Source of the DNA: Streptomyces roseifaciens
GTDB lineage: Bacteria > Actinomycetota > Actinomycetes > Streptomycetales > Streptomycetaceae
NCBI RefSeq assembly: GCF_001445655.1
Contig: NZ_LNBE01000004.1
Span: forward strand, 434,001-498,000
Direction: 5' to 3'
DNA length: 64,000 nucleotides
Shown here: positions 26,374 to 36,833 of the stretch, piece after piece
Position numbering within the stretch: position 1 is the first letter of the stretch
Layout: each line of letters begins with the position of its first letter
The notes under the pieces: model-generated
Database searches by the model: none
What the model saw: only the letters and a program-made list of their open reading frames with translations
What the model was told of the DNA's origin: nothing
Program-made: the position numbers and the translations under genes

Positions 26374-27324
26374 ATGGCCGGTATGGATAACGCCTCGTCC
26401 CCCTCCCAGGCCCCCCACCGCGCGGGCTTCGCGTGCTTCGTCGGCCGCCCCAACGCGGGCAAGTCGACCCTGACCAACGCACTGGTGGGGACGAAGGTCG
26501 CGATCACCTCCAACCGTCCGCAGACCACGCGCCACACCGTGCGCGGCATCGTGCACCGGCCCGACGCCCAGCTGGTGCTCGTCGACACCCCCGGTCTGCA
26601 CAAGCCGCGCACGCTCCTGGGCGAGCGGCTCAACGACGTGGTCCGGACCACCTGGGCCGAGGTCGACGTCATCGGCTTCTGCCTGCCCGCCGACCAGAAG
26701 CTCGGCCCCGGCGACCGCTTCATCGCGAGCGAGCTGGCCGGGATCAAGAAGACCCCGAAGATCGCCATCGTCACCAAGACGGACCTGGTGGACTCCAAGG
26801 CGCTCGCCGAGCAGCTGATCGCCATCCAGCAGCTGGGCGAGGAGCTGGGCATCCAGTGGGCGGAGATCGTCCCGGTCTCCGCGGTGGGCGACAAGCAGGT
26901 GTCGCTGCTGGCGGACCTGATCGCGCCGATGCTGCCGGAGAGCCCGCCGCTCTACCCCGAGGGCGACCTCACCGACGAGCCCGAGCAGGTCATGGTGGCC
27001 GAGCTGATCCGCGAGGCCGCGCTGGAGGGCGTCCGCGACGAGCTGCCGCACTCCATCGCCGTCGTCGTCGAGGAGATGCTGCCGCGGGAGGACCGGCCGG
27101 CGAACAAGCCGCTGCTGGACATCCACGCCAACGTCTACATCGAGCGCCCCAGCCAGAAGGGCATCATCATCGGCCCGAAGGGGGCCCGCCTCAAGGAGGT
27201 GGGCATGAAGTCCCGCAAGCACATCGAGGCGCTCCTGGGTACCCCGGTCTACCTCGACCTGCATGTGAAGGTCGCCAAGGACTGGCAGCGCGACCCGAAG
27301 CAGCTGCGCAAGCTGGGGTTCTAG
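26374..27324 (+). CDS. era: GTPase Era (16S rRNA maturation)
   Basis: A 316-residue Ras-like GTPase that binds 16S rRNA near its 3' end and checkpoints 30S assembly. G1 is GRPNAGKS (24-31), G3 is DTPGLHKPRTL, and G4 is TKTD. The C-terminal KH domain has the GIIIGPKGARLKEVG motif. Two starts are possible, ATG 26374 and ATG 26383, and both have purine-rich sequence upstream; the longer one is reported. It follows the deaminase-like and membrane-protein genes and fits the same functional neighbourhood as ybeY. The stop codon region is tandemly duplicated (see the 27 bp repeat). Confidence 0.95.
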   Translation: MAGMDNASSPSQAPHRAGFACFVGRPNAGKSTLTNALVGTKVAITSNRPQTTRHTVRGIVHRPDAQLVLVDTPGLHKPRTLLGERLNDVVRTTWAEVDVIGFCLPADQKLGPGDRFIASELAGIKKTPKIAIVTKTDLVDSKALAEQLIAIQQLGEELGIQWAEIVPVSAVGDKQVSLLADLIAPMLPESPPLYPEGDLTDEPEQVMVAELIREAALEGVRDELPHSIAVVVEEMLPREDRPANKPLLDIHANVYIERPSQKGIIIGPKGARLKEVGMKSRKHIEALLGTPVYLDLHVKVAKDWQRDPKQLRKLGF

Positions 27325-27354
27325 CGGCAGCTGCGCACGCTGGGCTTCCAGCCG
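27301..27354 (+). repeat. 27 bp tandem duplication of the era 3' end
   Basis: Two 27-base units, 27301-27327 and 27328-27354, match at 23 of 27 positions. The first encodes QLRKLGF-stop-R, and the second, in the same frame, QLRTLGFQP. Readthrough of the TAG would add a second copy of the C-terminal peptide. Confidence 0.8.
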
Positions 27355-27363
27355 CCCCCGCGG

Positions 27364-27636
27364 CTATGCACCCTCCTTGAGTACCAGCCTGATCAGCTCA
27401 CGCTGATCATGGCTGACATGAGGGTCCGCGCAGTGCACCGTGCGCCCGTCCACGTCGATCTCGTAGTGGAAGCCGTCCGGCACCCCCCGCACGGCCGCCG
27501 CCTCGGCGGGCGATGCGGTGAGCGCGCGGTGGGCCAGGGCCTGCACATGGGTGGCGTCGGGCCGGCCGGAGGTGTCCAGCTCGGCCCGACGCTCGATCCC
27601 GGCGAACCCGCCGGTCCGGGTGATGACGATCCGCAT
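27364..27636 (-). CDS. Emfourin-like inhibitor of M4 proteases
   Basis: A 90-residue protein beginning MRIVITRTGGFAGIERR, with DGFHYEIDVDGRTV in the middle, a pattern I recognise from emfourin (M4in), the slow tight-binding inhibitor of protealysin. It has no signal peptide, so it is cytoplasmic like its likely target. It lies 29 bp downstream of the M4 protease gene, in the same direction, which matches the known protease-inhibitor operon in Serratia. The start is chosen at the ATG preceding the conserved first strand. The family assignment is from memory of the motif and the gene context. Confidence 0.82.
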   Translation of the reverse strand: MRIVITRTGGFAGIERRAELDTSGRPDATHVQALAHRALTASPAEAAAVRGVPDGFHYEIDVDGRTVHCADPHVSHDQRELIRLVLKEGA

Positions 27637-27665
27637 GGCGTCATTCTCGCCCCGGCGGGCGGTCC

Positions 27666-28724
27666 CTACGAGGTGGGGACGCCCACCTGCTCCCACGCCT
27701 TGAGGACGGCCTGGACCTCGTCGCCGTCGCTGTAGAGCGTGCGGGCGGTGGCCACGGTCTGCCGGGCGAAGTCGGCGAACTGGGCGTCCTCCTTGAGTTT
27801 CCCGCTGGTCAGCGTCGCGTACCAGACCTTGCCCGCGCGCTCCCAGGCGTTGCCGCCGAGCCGGGTGGCCAGCAGGTAGAAGGCCCGGTTGGGGATGCCG
27901 GAATTGATGTGCACCCCGCCCTGGTCGCGGGAGGTGCGGACGAAGTCGTCCATGTGGCCGGGCTGCGGGTCCTTGCCGAGGACGTCGTCCTCGTAGGCCG
28001 TGCCCGGCTCCTTCATGGACCGCAGGGCCACCCCGCGGTCCACGCCCGGGCCCAGCAGCCCCTGGCCGATCAGCCAGTCGGCCTGCTCGGCGGACTGCCC
28101 CAGGGCGTACTGCTTGATCAGCGAGCCGAAGACGTCCGAGACGGACTCGTTCAGCGCCCCGGACTGGCCGTAGTACTCCAGGTTCGCCGTGTACTGGGTG
28201 ACACCGTGGGTGAGCTCGTGGCCGATGACGTCCACGGGGATGGTGAAGTCCAGGAAGACGTCCCCGTCGCCGTCGCCGAAGACCATCTGGCTGCCGTCCC
28301 AGAAGGCGTTGTTGTAGCCCTCGCCGTAGTGGACGGTGGCGTCCAGCTGCAGGCCCGCGTCGTCGATGGAGCGCCGGCCGTACGCCTTGAAGAACAGCTC
28401 GAAGGTGGCGCCGAGCCCGGCGTACGCGCGGTTGACCGTGACGTCCTTCGACGCCGGGTCGCCCTCGCCGCGCACCTTCCGGCCCGGCTGGGTCGCCCGG
28501 TGCTCCGCGTCGTAGATCGTCCGGCGGGGGCTGTCGGAGGGGGTGCCCGCAGGGGCGGCGAGGCCGCGCAGGGCGGTGACCCGGCGCCGGGTGCGGTGCG
28601 CCGAGTCGTGCTCCAGGGTGCGCTGCGCGATGTCGGCGCGCGCGGAATCGTCGGCCCGTGCGAGCTTGTCGAGCACGTGCGGCGGGACGATGGTGCAGAA
28701 AACGCTCTTCACGTTGTCACTCAT
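27666..28724 (-). CDS. Protealysin-like M4 metalloprotease (intracellular type)
   Basis: A 352-residue thermolysin-family zinc protease without a signal peptide. The short propeptide carries CTIVPPHVLDKLA (10-22), the protealysin-type signature. The catalytic domain has NNAFWDG (138-144), HELTHGV (His169, Glu170, His173) and NESVSDVFG (third ligand Glu193), and GGVHINSGIPNRAFY carries the catalytic His. The length fits protealysin-like rather than secreted, long-propeptide M4 enzymes. It should be autoprocessed and exported by an unusual route or act inside the cell. It is paired with an emfourin-like inhibitor gene. The start is the ATG at 28724. Confidence 0.92.
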   Translation of the reverse strand: MSDNVKSVFCTIVPPHVLDKLARADDSARADIAQRTLEHDSAHRTRRRVTALRGLAAPAGTPSDSPRRTIYDAEHRATQPGRKVRGEGDPASKDVTVNRAYAGLGATFELFFKAYGRRSIDDAGLQLDATVHYGEGYNNAFWDGSQMVFGDGDGDVFLDFTIPVDVIGHELTHGVTQYTANLEYYGQSGALNESVSDVFGSLIKQYALGQSAEQADWLIGQGLLGPGVDRGVALRSMKEPGTAYEDDVLGKDPQPGHMDDFVRTSRDQGGVHINSGIPNRAFYLLATRLGGNAWERAGKVWYATLTSGKLKEDAQFADFARQTVATARTLYSDGDEVQAVLKAWEQVGVPTS

Positions 28725-28874
28725 GGCCTGAATCTGGCAGCGCCCCCCGGCCTTGTCAGGCCCCGGTGCACCGATTAACACAATCGAGTGGCACCGTTCC
28801 GTGTTGCGCCCGTGTCCCGCATGCTGGAACGCCCGTACCGAATCCCGTCCGGCTCGGCTACCGTGCTGTGCATC

Positions 28875-30823
<1,949 letters not shown>

Positions 30824-30997
30824 GGCGGACCCGCCGTCAAGGGGCCGCCGCCGATTCCACCGTATCCGGTGGCCCCGTGGCGGGTTCCCCCGTATGACGC
30901 CCGCAGTCTGCGCACGGGGTACTGACGTCGCATCATCGATGTGGCTAACATCACGTCAACGCGGCGACGAGGCCGTGGCGTTATGGAGGTGTGCGCC

Positions 30998-31738
30998 GTG
31001 ATGCACGCGCAGGGCCGACCCGGCCGGGACCGGTGTGTGGTGGGCGTACGCACCGTATGGCGCACGGTCGGCGACGGCGAGTTCTACTGCCCCGGCTGCG
31101 GCGGCGACCGCAATTACCGCCGCCGCACCGGGCGCCGCCGCCTCGTGGCCTTCGGCCTGCCGCTGCTGCCGCGCGGCCCCGTCGGGCCGGTCGTGGAGTG
31201 CTCCGCGTGCCGGGCCCGCTACGGCACGGACGTCCTCGACCACCCCACCACCACCCGCTTCTCCGCGATGCTGCGCGACGCCGTGCACACCGTCGCGCTC
31301 GCCGTCCTCGCCGCGGGCGGCACCGAGGCCCGTACGGTCCGCAGAGCGGCCGTCGGCGCGGTCCGGGCCGCGGGCTTCGTGGACTGCAGCGAGGAACAGC
31401 TGATCACCCTGATCGAGGCCCTCGCCGCCGACACGGGGCGCCTGCCCGGCGCCTACGGCACCGACCTGGGCACCCCGTCCCCCTACGCCGGGCGGGACGG
31501 CTTCGACCCCCGGGGCACGGCCCTCGCCATCGAGCTGCACGAGGCGCTGGAGCCCCTCGCCCCCCACCTCGCCCCCGCGGGCCGCGAATCGATCCTGCTG
31601 CAGGGCGCCCGCATCGCCCTCGCCGACGGCCCCTACCGGCCCGCGGAGCGCGAGGTGCTCGCCACGGTCGGCCGGGCGCTCATGCTCTGCCCGGAGGACA
31701 CGGACCGGCTGCTGGCCGCGGCGCGGACGCCGTCGTAG
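30998..31738 (+). CDS. TerB-domain protein with N-terminal zinc ribbon
   Basis: A 246-residue soluble protein. The N-terminal part has two CxxC pairs (YCPGCGG and ECSACRA) framing an RNYRRRTGRRRLVAFG segment, typical of a zinc ribbon. The C-terminal ~110 residues (ALAIELHEALEPLAPHLAPA through ILLQGARIALADGPYRPAER and CPEDTDRLL) form a TerB-like helical domain, linked in other systems to tellurite and stress responses. The start is uncertain: GTG 30998 or ATG 31001 both follow GGAGG. It stands between leuA and a divergent membrane protein. No ter genes are nearby, so the role is open. Confidence 0.8.
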   Translation: MMHAQGRPGRDRCVVGVRTVWRTVGDGEFYCPGCGGDRNYRRRTGRRRLVAFGLPLLPRGPVGPVVECSACRARYGTDVLDHPTTTRFSAMLRDAVHTVALAVLAAGGTEARTVRRAAVGAVRAAGFVDCSEEQLITLIEALAADTGRLPGAYGTDLGTPSPYAGRDGFDPRGTALAIELHEALEPLAPHLAPAGRESILLQGARIALADGPYRPAEREVLATVGRALMLCPEDTDRLLAAARTPS

Positions 31739-31750
31739 GGCCCCCGCCGC

Positions 31751-32875
31751 TCAGGAGCCGTAGCCGGACAGCGGGACGGGCTCCTGCGCGCCCGCCCCGC
31801 CCGGGGCCGGCTCCTGCAGGGCGCCGAGGACCCACGGCGCGTGCTTGCGCTGCACGCCGATGAGCACCTCCCCGTGGCCGTCGCGGCAGACCACGACCAC
31901 CTGGCGCAGCGCCTTCCGCCGGCCCCGGGCCTCCGCGGTGACGCGCGCCGGATCCGACCGGTGGGGGACGCGGACGCCCTCCACGACCAGCGTGCGCGGC
32001 AGGGCCCTGCGGAGGGTGCGGCCCGCCGGATCGGGGGTCACCGCGAGCAGGCCGGGGCCCGCCACCAGGTACGGGCCGATGAGCTCGGCGCCGTACGGCG
32101 TGTCCGCCGCGACCCCGCCCTCGAAGCGCTTCTCCTTGCCGGGGACGACCGGGGCGAGCCCGCTCTCCGCCGGCCGCCGCCGCACCCGCACGCGCCACGA
32201 GGCGCCGAGGGCGACCGGCACCGCCCCCGCGCCGGTCAGCGTCAGCGCCGTCGGCACCGTGTCCGTGACCAGGGCCGCGACGAACGCGACGACGGCGATC
32301 AGGACCCCCGCGCACGTGGGCACGGTGGTCTGCCAGGTGTACCGCTCGGGGGCGCGGGGGGAGTGCCGGACCATCCAGTAGGCGATCCCGGCGAACGTCG
32401 CGCCCAGCACGAGCAGCCCGAGGCCGCAGGCGAACGGCAGGCGGTAGGCGTCCTTCGGCTGGTCGGCCGTCAGCTGCACGGTGCCCCGGAAGTCGACGAA
32501 GCGGATCTTGCCGCGCCAGTAGGTGGCGCGCACCTTGTCGCCGGGCTTGACCTTGGCGAAGACCGAGAGCGGCCCGTTCATGTCCGCGTGGTGGGTGGAG
32601 CCGTCGCGCCCCGTGAACGTGAGCCAGTAGTGGGTCGTCTTGCCCTGCGGAGCGGTCTCGGTGTGCTTCACCGCGCCCTCGACCACCTTGCGGCACTCCA
32701 GGGCCGGCTCGTCGCCCACGCACGCGGGAGCCGTCGCGAAGGCCCGGCTGTCGGCGCGCTTGTCCGGCACGGTGACGAACAGCAGGAACAGCGCGGCCAG
32801 CACGCACACGAGGGCCGCGGCTGCGGTGGAACGGACGGGGTGGCGCCTGCGGCGTCGGCGGCGGATGGGGGTCAC
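31751..32875 (-). CDS. Hypothetical membrane protein
   Basis: A 374-residue protein. An Arg-rich start precedes a membrane helix (ALVCVLAALFLLFVTV). An extracytoplasmic segment with two cysteines (APACVGDEPALECRKV) follows, with WLTFTGRDGSTHHADMNGPL. A central hydrophobic pair or three helices (~150-225) lead to a C-terminal cytoplasmic part ending PAPGGAGAQEPVPLSGYGS. It resembles DUF3592-type proteins in gross design, but I cannot assign it. The GTG start is 98 bp from the divergent recO. Confidence 0.65.
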   Translation of the reverse strand: MTPIRRRRRRRHPVRSTAAAALVCVLAALFLLFVTVPDKRADSRAFATAPACVGDEPALECRKVVEGAVKHTETAPQGKTTHYWLTFTGRDGSTHHADMNGPLSVFAKVKPGDKVRATYWRGKIRFVDFRGTVQLTADQPKDAYRLPFACGLGLLVLGATFAGIAYWMVRHSPRAPERYTWQTTVPTCAGVLIAVVAFVAALVTDTVPTALTLTGAGAVPVALGASWRVRVRRRPAESGLAPVVPGKEKRFEGGVAADTPYGAELIGPYLVAGPGLLAVTPDPAGRTLRRALPRTLVVEGVRVPHRSDPARVTAEARGRRKALRQVVVVCRDGHGEVLIGVQRKHAPWVLGALQEPAPGGAGAQEPVPLSGYGS

Positions 32876-32972
32876 CGGGTACTCACTGGGGGGAGGAAGA
32901 TCGACATGGGGGTCACATTGTGCCTCCGGAGGCGGGGACGTTCAGCCTTCGTCGGTACGGGACAATAACTGC

Positions 32973-33719
32973 ATGAGCCTCTTCCGCGACGACGGCGTCG
33001 TCCTCAGGACCCAGAAGCTCGGTGAGGCGGACAGAATCATCACCCTCCTCACGCGCGGCCACGGCCGCGTGCGCGCCGTCGCGCGCGGGGTGCGGCGGAC
33101 CAAGTCGAAGTTCGGGGCGCGCCTGGAGCCGTTCTCGCACGTCGACGTGCAGTTCTTCGCGCGGGGGAGCGAGCTCGTCGGGCGGAGCCTGCCGCTGTGC
33201 ACGCAGAGCGAGACCATCGCCGCGTACGGCGGACCGATCGTCGCCGACTACGCGCGCTACACCGCGGGCACCGCCATGCTGGAGACCGCCGAGCGGTTCA
33301 CCGACCACGAGGGCGAACCGGCCGTGCAGCAGTACCTGCTGCTCGTCGGCGGCCTGCGCACGCTCGCCGCGGGCGAGCACGCCCCGGGCCTCGTCCTGGA
33401 CGCCTTCCTGCTGCGCTCCCTCGCCGTCAACGGCTACGCGCCCAGCTTCGAGGCCTGCGCCCGGTGCGGAATGCCGGGTCCGAACCGGTTCTTCTCGGTG
33501 GCCGCCGGCGGCGTGGTCTGCGGGGAGTGCCGGGTGCCCGGAAGCGTCGTACCCTCCTCGGAGGCGATCGGGCTGCTCGGCGCGCTGCTGACGGGCGACT
33601 GGGCTACGGCGGACGCCTGCGAGCCGCGCCACGTCAGGGAGGGCAGCGGCCTGGTCGCGGCGTATCTGCACTGGCACCTGGAGCGCGGCCTCCGCTCGCT
33701 CCGGTATGTCGAGAAATAG
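32973..33719 (+). CDS. recO: DNA repair protein RecO
   Basis: A 248-residue recombination mediator that loads RecA with RecR and anneals single strands. The OB-fold N-terminus has GVVLRTQKLGEADRIITLLT and the typical VRAVARGVRRTKSKFGARLE. The zinc finger reads CARCG then CGEC, complete with two CxxC pairs. Length fits the family. The ATG at 32973 lies 30 bp before uppS is reached at its far end, and recO-uppS are close (30 bp), suggesting one transcript. Confidence 0.94.
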   Translation: MSLFRDDGVVLRTQKLGEADRIITLLTRGHGRVRAVARGVRRTKSKFGARLEPFSHVDVQFFARGSELVGRSLPLCTQSETIAAYGGPIVADYARYTAGTAMLETAERFTDHEGEPAVQQYLLLVGGLRTLAAGEHAPGLVLDAFLLRSLAVNGYAPSFEACARCGMPGPNRFFSVAAGGVVCGECRVPGSVVPSSEAIGLLGALLTGDWATADACEPRHVREGSGLVAAYLHWHLERGLRSLRYVEK

Positions 33720-33749
33720 GGAAACAGGGACCAAGGAGTAGTGGCACGC

Positions 33750-34583
33750 ATGGCACGACGCGGGATTCTGGGCCGTTCCCGACGCGAGTACCGCACACCC
33801 GAGCCGCACCCGTCCGGGGCGCGGCCGCCGAAGATCCCCGGCGAGCTGGTCCCCGAGCACGTCGCGATCGTCATGGACGGCAACGGCCGCTGGGCCAAGG
33901 ACCGCGGCCTGCCGCGCACCGAGGGCCACAAGGTCGGCGCCGAGCGCGTGCTGGACGTGCTGCAGGGCGCGATCGAGATGGGCGTCGGCAGCATCTCCCT
34001 GTACGCCTTCTCCACCGAGAACTGGAGGCGTTCGCCGGACGAGGTGCGCTTCCTGATGAACTTCAACCGCGACTTCATCCGCAAGACCCGTGACCAGCTC
34101 GACGAGCTCGGCATCCGGGTGCGCTGGGTGGGCCGCATGCCCAAGCTGTGGCGGTCGGTGGCCAAGGAGCTCCAGATCGCCCAGGAGCAGACCAAGGGCA
34201 ACGACAAGCTCACGCTGTACTTCTGCATGAACTACGGCGGGCGCGCGGAGATCGCGGACGCGGCGCAGGCGCTGGCCGCCGACGTGAAGGCGGGCCGCCT
34301 CGACCCGTCCAAGGTCACCGAGAAGACCTTCGCGAAGTACCTCTACTACCCGGACATGCCGGACGTCGACCTGTTCCTGCGCCCCTCGGGCGAGCAGCGC
34401 ACGTCCAACTACCTGATCTGGCAGAGCGCTTACGCCGAGATGGTCTTCCAGGACGTGCTCTGGCCGGACTTCGACCGCCGCGACCTGTGGCGCGCGTGCC
34501 TGGAGTACGCGTCGCGGGACCGCCGGTTCGGCGGGGCGATCCCCAACGAGCAGCAGCCCGCGGAGGAGCAGGGCACCGCGTGA
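33750..34583 (+). CDS. uppS: Isoprenyl transferase (undecaprenyl diphosphate synthase)
   Basis: A 277-residue cis-prenyltransferase making the polyprenyl carrier for cell wall and glycan assembly. Key motifs are [20 protein letters not shown] (catalytic Asp), [31 protein letters not shown], and [26 protein letters not shown] at 33733-33738 is at a good distance (11 nt) from the ATG at 33750 but too close to the in-frame GTG at 33741, so the ATG is preferred. Its product would feed the polyprenol-sugar enzymes encoded at 6.6-9.6 kb. Confidence 0.95.
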   Translation: MARRGILGRSRREYRTPEPHPSGARPPKIPGELVPEHVAIVMDGNGRWAKDRGLPRTEGHKVGAERVLDVLQGAIEMGVGSISLYAFSTENWRRSPDEVRFLMNFNRDFIRKTRDQLDELGIRVRWVGRMPKLWRSVAKELQIAQEQTKGNDKLTLYFCMNYGGRAEIADAAQALAADVKAGRLDPSKVTEKTFAKYLYYPDMPDVDLFLRPSGEQRTSNYLIWQSAYAEMVFQDVLWPDFDRRDLWRACLEYASRDRRFGGAIPNEQQPAEEQGTA

Positions 34584-34604
34584 GCTGAGCGCGCAGGCAC
34601 GCAG

Positions 34605-34633
34605 GAGGGCCCCGGGCATCGCCCGGGGCCCTC
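34605..34633. terminator. Bidirectional terminator between uppS and zur
   Basis: Perfect 13 bp stem: GAGGGCCCCGGGC (34605-34617) and its complement (34621-34633), with loop ATC. It lies between two convergent genes and should terminate both. Confidence 0.88.
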
Positions 34634-34649
34634 GGTGCACGCGGCCGGG

Positions 34650-35060
34650 TCAGCGCTTCGCGGCGCACTCCCCGCACGTGCCGAAGATCTCGATGGTGTG
34701 CGCGACGTCCACGAAGCCGTGCTCCTCGGCGATGGAGTCCGCCCACTTCTCGACGGCGGGGCCCTCCACCTCGACGGCCTTGCCGCACAGCCGGCACACC
34801 AGGTGGTGGTGGTGCCCGCTGGAGCAGCGGCGGTAGACCGCCTCGCCCTCGCTGGTGCGCAGCACGTCGACCTCGCCCGCGTCGGCGAGGGACTGCAGCG
34901 TGCGGTAGACGGTGGTCAGGCCGACCGACGCACCGCGGTGCTTGAGCATGTCATGGAGTTCTTGCGCGCTACGGAACTCGTCCACCTCGTCGAGCGCGGC
35001 CGCCACCGCTGCCCGCTGCTTGGTGGACCGGCCGCGTACGGGGGGACCCGCGGTCGCCAC
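34650..35060 (-). CDS. zur: Zinc uptake regulator Zur (Fur family)
   Basis: A 136-residue Fur-family repressor. The winged helix includes KQRAAVAAALDEVDEFRSAQ and VGLTTVYRTLQSLADAGEVD. The metal-binding part has a SSGHHHHLVC run, CRLC, and a final CGEC. The adjacent znuBCA genes and the recalled S. coelicolor order (glyS, znuACB, zur, uppS) make zinc the likely effector. With zinc it should repress the importer through the two boxes upstream of znuA. The GTG start at 35060 has GGAGG 5 nt ahead. Confidence 0.92.
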   Translation of the reverse strand: MATAGPPVRGRSTKQRAAVAAALDEVDEFRSAQELHDMLKHRGASVGLTTVYRTLQSLADAGEVDVLRTSEGEAVYRRCSSGHHHHLVCRLCGKAVEVEGPAVEKWADSIAEEHGFVDVAHTIEIFGTCGECAAKR

Positions 35061-35155
35061 AGTTGCCTCCTCCAGCTCGCCTGAACACCCATCCGCACAT
35101 GTCGCACGGCAATTGTGCCAGTCCGCGCGGGCGGGTGGGCAAGCCCGGACGGGCG

Positions 35156-36046
35156 TCAGACCTTGACGTCGTCCGCCGCCGTGCGCGCGGCCGGCGCCTT
35201 GAGGGTGCATTCCCCGTCCGCCGCGGCCTTCCCCGCGCGCCGCTTCGCCAGGGGCGCGGCGAGCGCGGTGAGGACGACGAACAGGCCGATGGCGAAGAGC
35301 ACGATGGTCGCGCCGGAGGGCACGTCGGCGTAGTAGGACGTGGCGGTGCCGGAGAGGGTCACCGTGACGCCGATGCCCACCGCGAGGGCGAAGGTCGCCT
35401 TGAAACTGCGGGTGATCTGCTGCGAGGCGGCGACCGGGATCACCATCAGGGCGCTGACGAGCAGCAGGCCGACGACGCGCATGGCGACGGTGACGGTGAC
35501 CGCGGCGGTGACGGCGACGAGCAGGTTCAGCAGCCGCACCGGCAGCCCGGTGACGCGCGCGAACTCCTCGTCCTGGCAGATGGCGAAAAGCTGACGGCGC
35601 AGCCCGACCGTGGTGAGGATCACAAAGGCGGCCAGGATGCAGATCGCGACGATGTCCTCCTCCGAGACCGTGGCGATCGAGCCGAAGAGGTAGCTGCTCA
35701 GGTTGGCGCTGGAGCCGTTGTCGGAGAGGTTCATCAGCATCACGCCGCCGGCCATGCCGCCGTAGAAGAGCATCGCGAGGGCGATGTCGCCGCGCGTCCG
35801 CCCGTACCAGCGGATCAGCTCCATGACGACGGCGCCCGCGATGCACACGGCGGTGGCCATCCACACGGGGCTGGAGTTCAGCAGGAAGCCGAGGCCGACG
35901 CCGGTGAGGGCGACGTGCCCGAGGCCGTCGCCCATGAGGGCCTGGCGGCGCTGGACGAGGTAGGTGCCGATGGCGGGCGCGGTGACGCCCACGAGGAGCG
36001 CCGCGAGCAGGGCCCGCTGCATGAAGGCGAGGTCGAGGATGTCCAT
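35156..36046 (-). CDS. znuB: Zinc ABC transporter permease
   Basis: A 296-residue integral membrane subunit with eight or nine helices (ABC-3 family), pumping Zn2+ received from ZnuA. It opens FMQRALLAALLVGVTAPAIG and includes the QRRQALMGDGLGHVALTGVG loop conserved in metal permeases. Its ATG overlaps the znuC stop by one base (TGATG). The gene order znuA-znuC-znuB then zur is typical of Streptomyces. Confidence 0.93.
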   Translation of the reverse strand: MDILDLAFMQRALLAALLVGVTAPAIGTYLVQRRQALMGDGLGHVALTGVGLGFLLNSSPVWMATAVCIAGAVVMELIRWYGRTRGDIALAMLFYGGMAGGVMLMNLSDNGSSANLSSYLFGSIATVSEEDIVAICILAAFVILTTVGLRRQLFAICQDEEFARVTGLPVRLLNLLVAVTAAVTVTVAMRVVGLLLVSALMVIPVAASQQITRSFKATFALAVGIGVTVTLSGTATSYYADVPSGATIVLFAIGLFVVLTALAAPLAKRRAGKAAADGECTLKAPAARTAADDVKV

Positions 36047-36813
36047 CAGGTCAGCAGCCCTGTCCGAATCGGTTCCGCAGCCGGGCCGGCGTGCGGGTGT
36101 ACGTGGTCGTGGCCGGGCAGCGCGTGCTGGCCGACGGCCTCCGGGGGCGGGCCGTCGTGGACGACGCAGCCGTCGCGCAGCACGACCGCCCGGTCGATGA
36201 GCGGCTCCAGCGGGCCCAGCTCGTGCAGCACGAGCAGGACGGTGGCCCCGCGGGCGACCTGGGCGCGCAGGGCCTCGGCGAGGACCTCCTGGCTCGCGAG
36301 GTCGACGCCGGCCATCGGCTCGTCCATGATCAGCAGCTCGGGTTCGCCGGCCAGGGCGCGGGCGATGAGGACCCGCTGGTGCTGGCCGCCGGAGAGGGCG
36401 TCGACGGAGTCCCCGAGGCGGTCGTCCATGCCGACGAGCTCCAGGGCGCGTATGACCGCCTCCTTGTCGGCCTTGCGCATCATCCCGAACCGGGTGCGGG
36501 CGAGCCGCCCGGCCGAGACGACCTCGCGCACGGTCGCGGGGACCCCGCCGGCGGCGGTGGTGCGCTGCGGCACGTAGCCGACGCGGGCCCAGTCGCGGAA
36601 GCGCCGCCGGGGCGTGCCGAAGAGCTCCAGTTCGCCGCCGGTGAGCGGCACCTGGCCGACGATGCTGCGCACGGCCGTGGACTTGCCCGAGCCGTTGGCG
36701 CCGAGCAGGGCGACGACCTCGCCGGAGCGGACGGTCAGGTCCACGCCGCGCAGCACCGGGCGGCCGCCCAGGCTCGCGGTGGCGTCCCGCAGGGATATGA
36801 CGGGCTGCTCCAT
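36046..36813 (-). CDS. znuC: Zinc ABC transporter ATP-binding protein
   Basis: A 255-residue ABC ATPase: Walker A GANGSGKST, signature LSGGQHQRVLIARALA, Walker B LLIMDEP, and H-loop LVLHEL. A His-rich tail (HALPGHDHVHPHAG) at the C-terminus may bind zinc and sense the metal. It overlaps the znuB start by one base, and it lies 20 bp after znuA. Confidence 0.93.
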   Translation of the reverse strand: MEQPVISLRDATASLGGRPVLRGVDLTVRSGEVVALLGANGSGKSTAVRSIVGQVPLTGGELELFGTPRRRFRDWARVGYVPQRTTAAGGVPATVREVVSAGRLARTRFGMMRKADKEAVIRALELVGMDDRLGDSVDALSGGQHQRVLIARALAGEPELLIMDEPMAGVDLASQEVLAEALRAQVARGATVLLVLHELGPLEPLIDRAVVLRDGCVVHDGPPPEAVGQHALPGHDHVHPHAGPAAEPIRTGLLT

Positions 36814-36833
36814 GGTGATCTCCTCGGGCGCGC

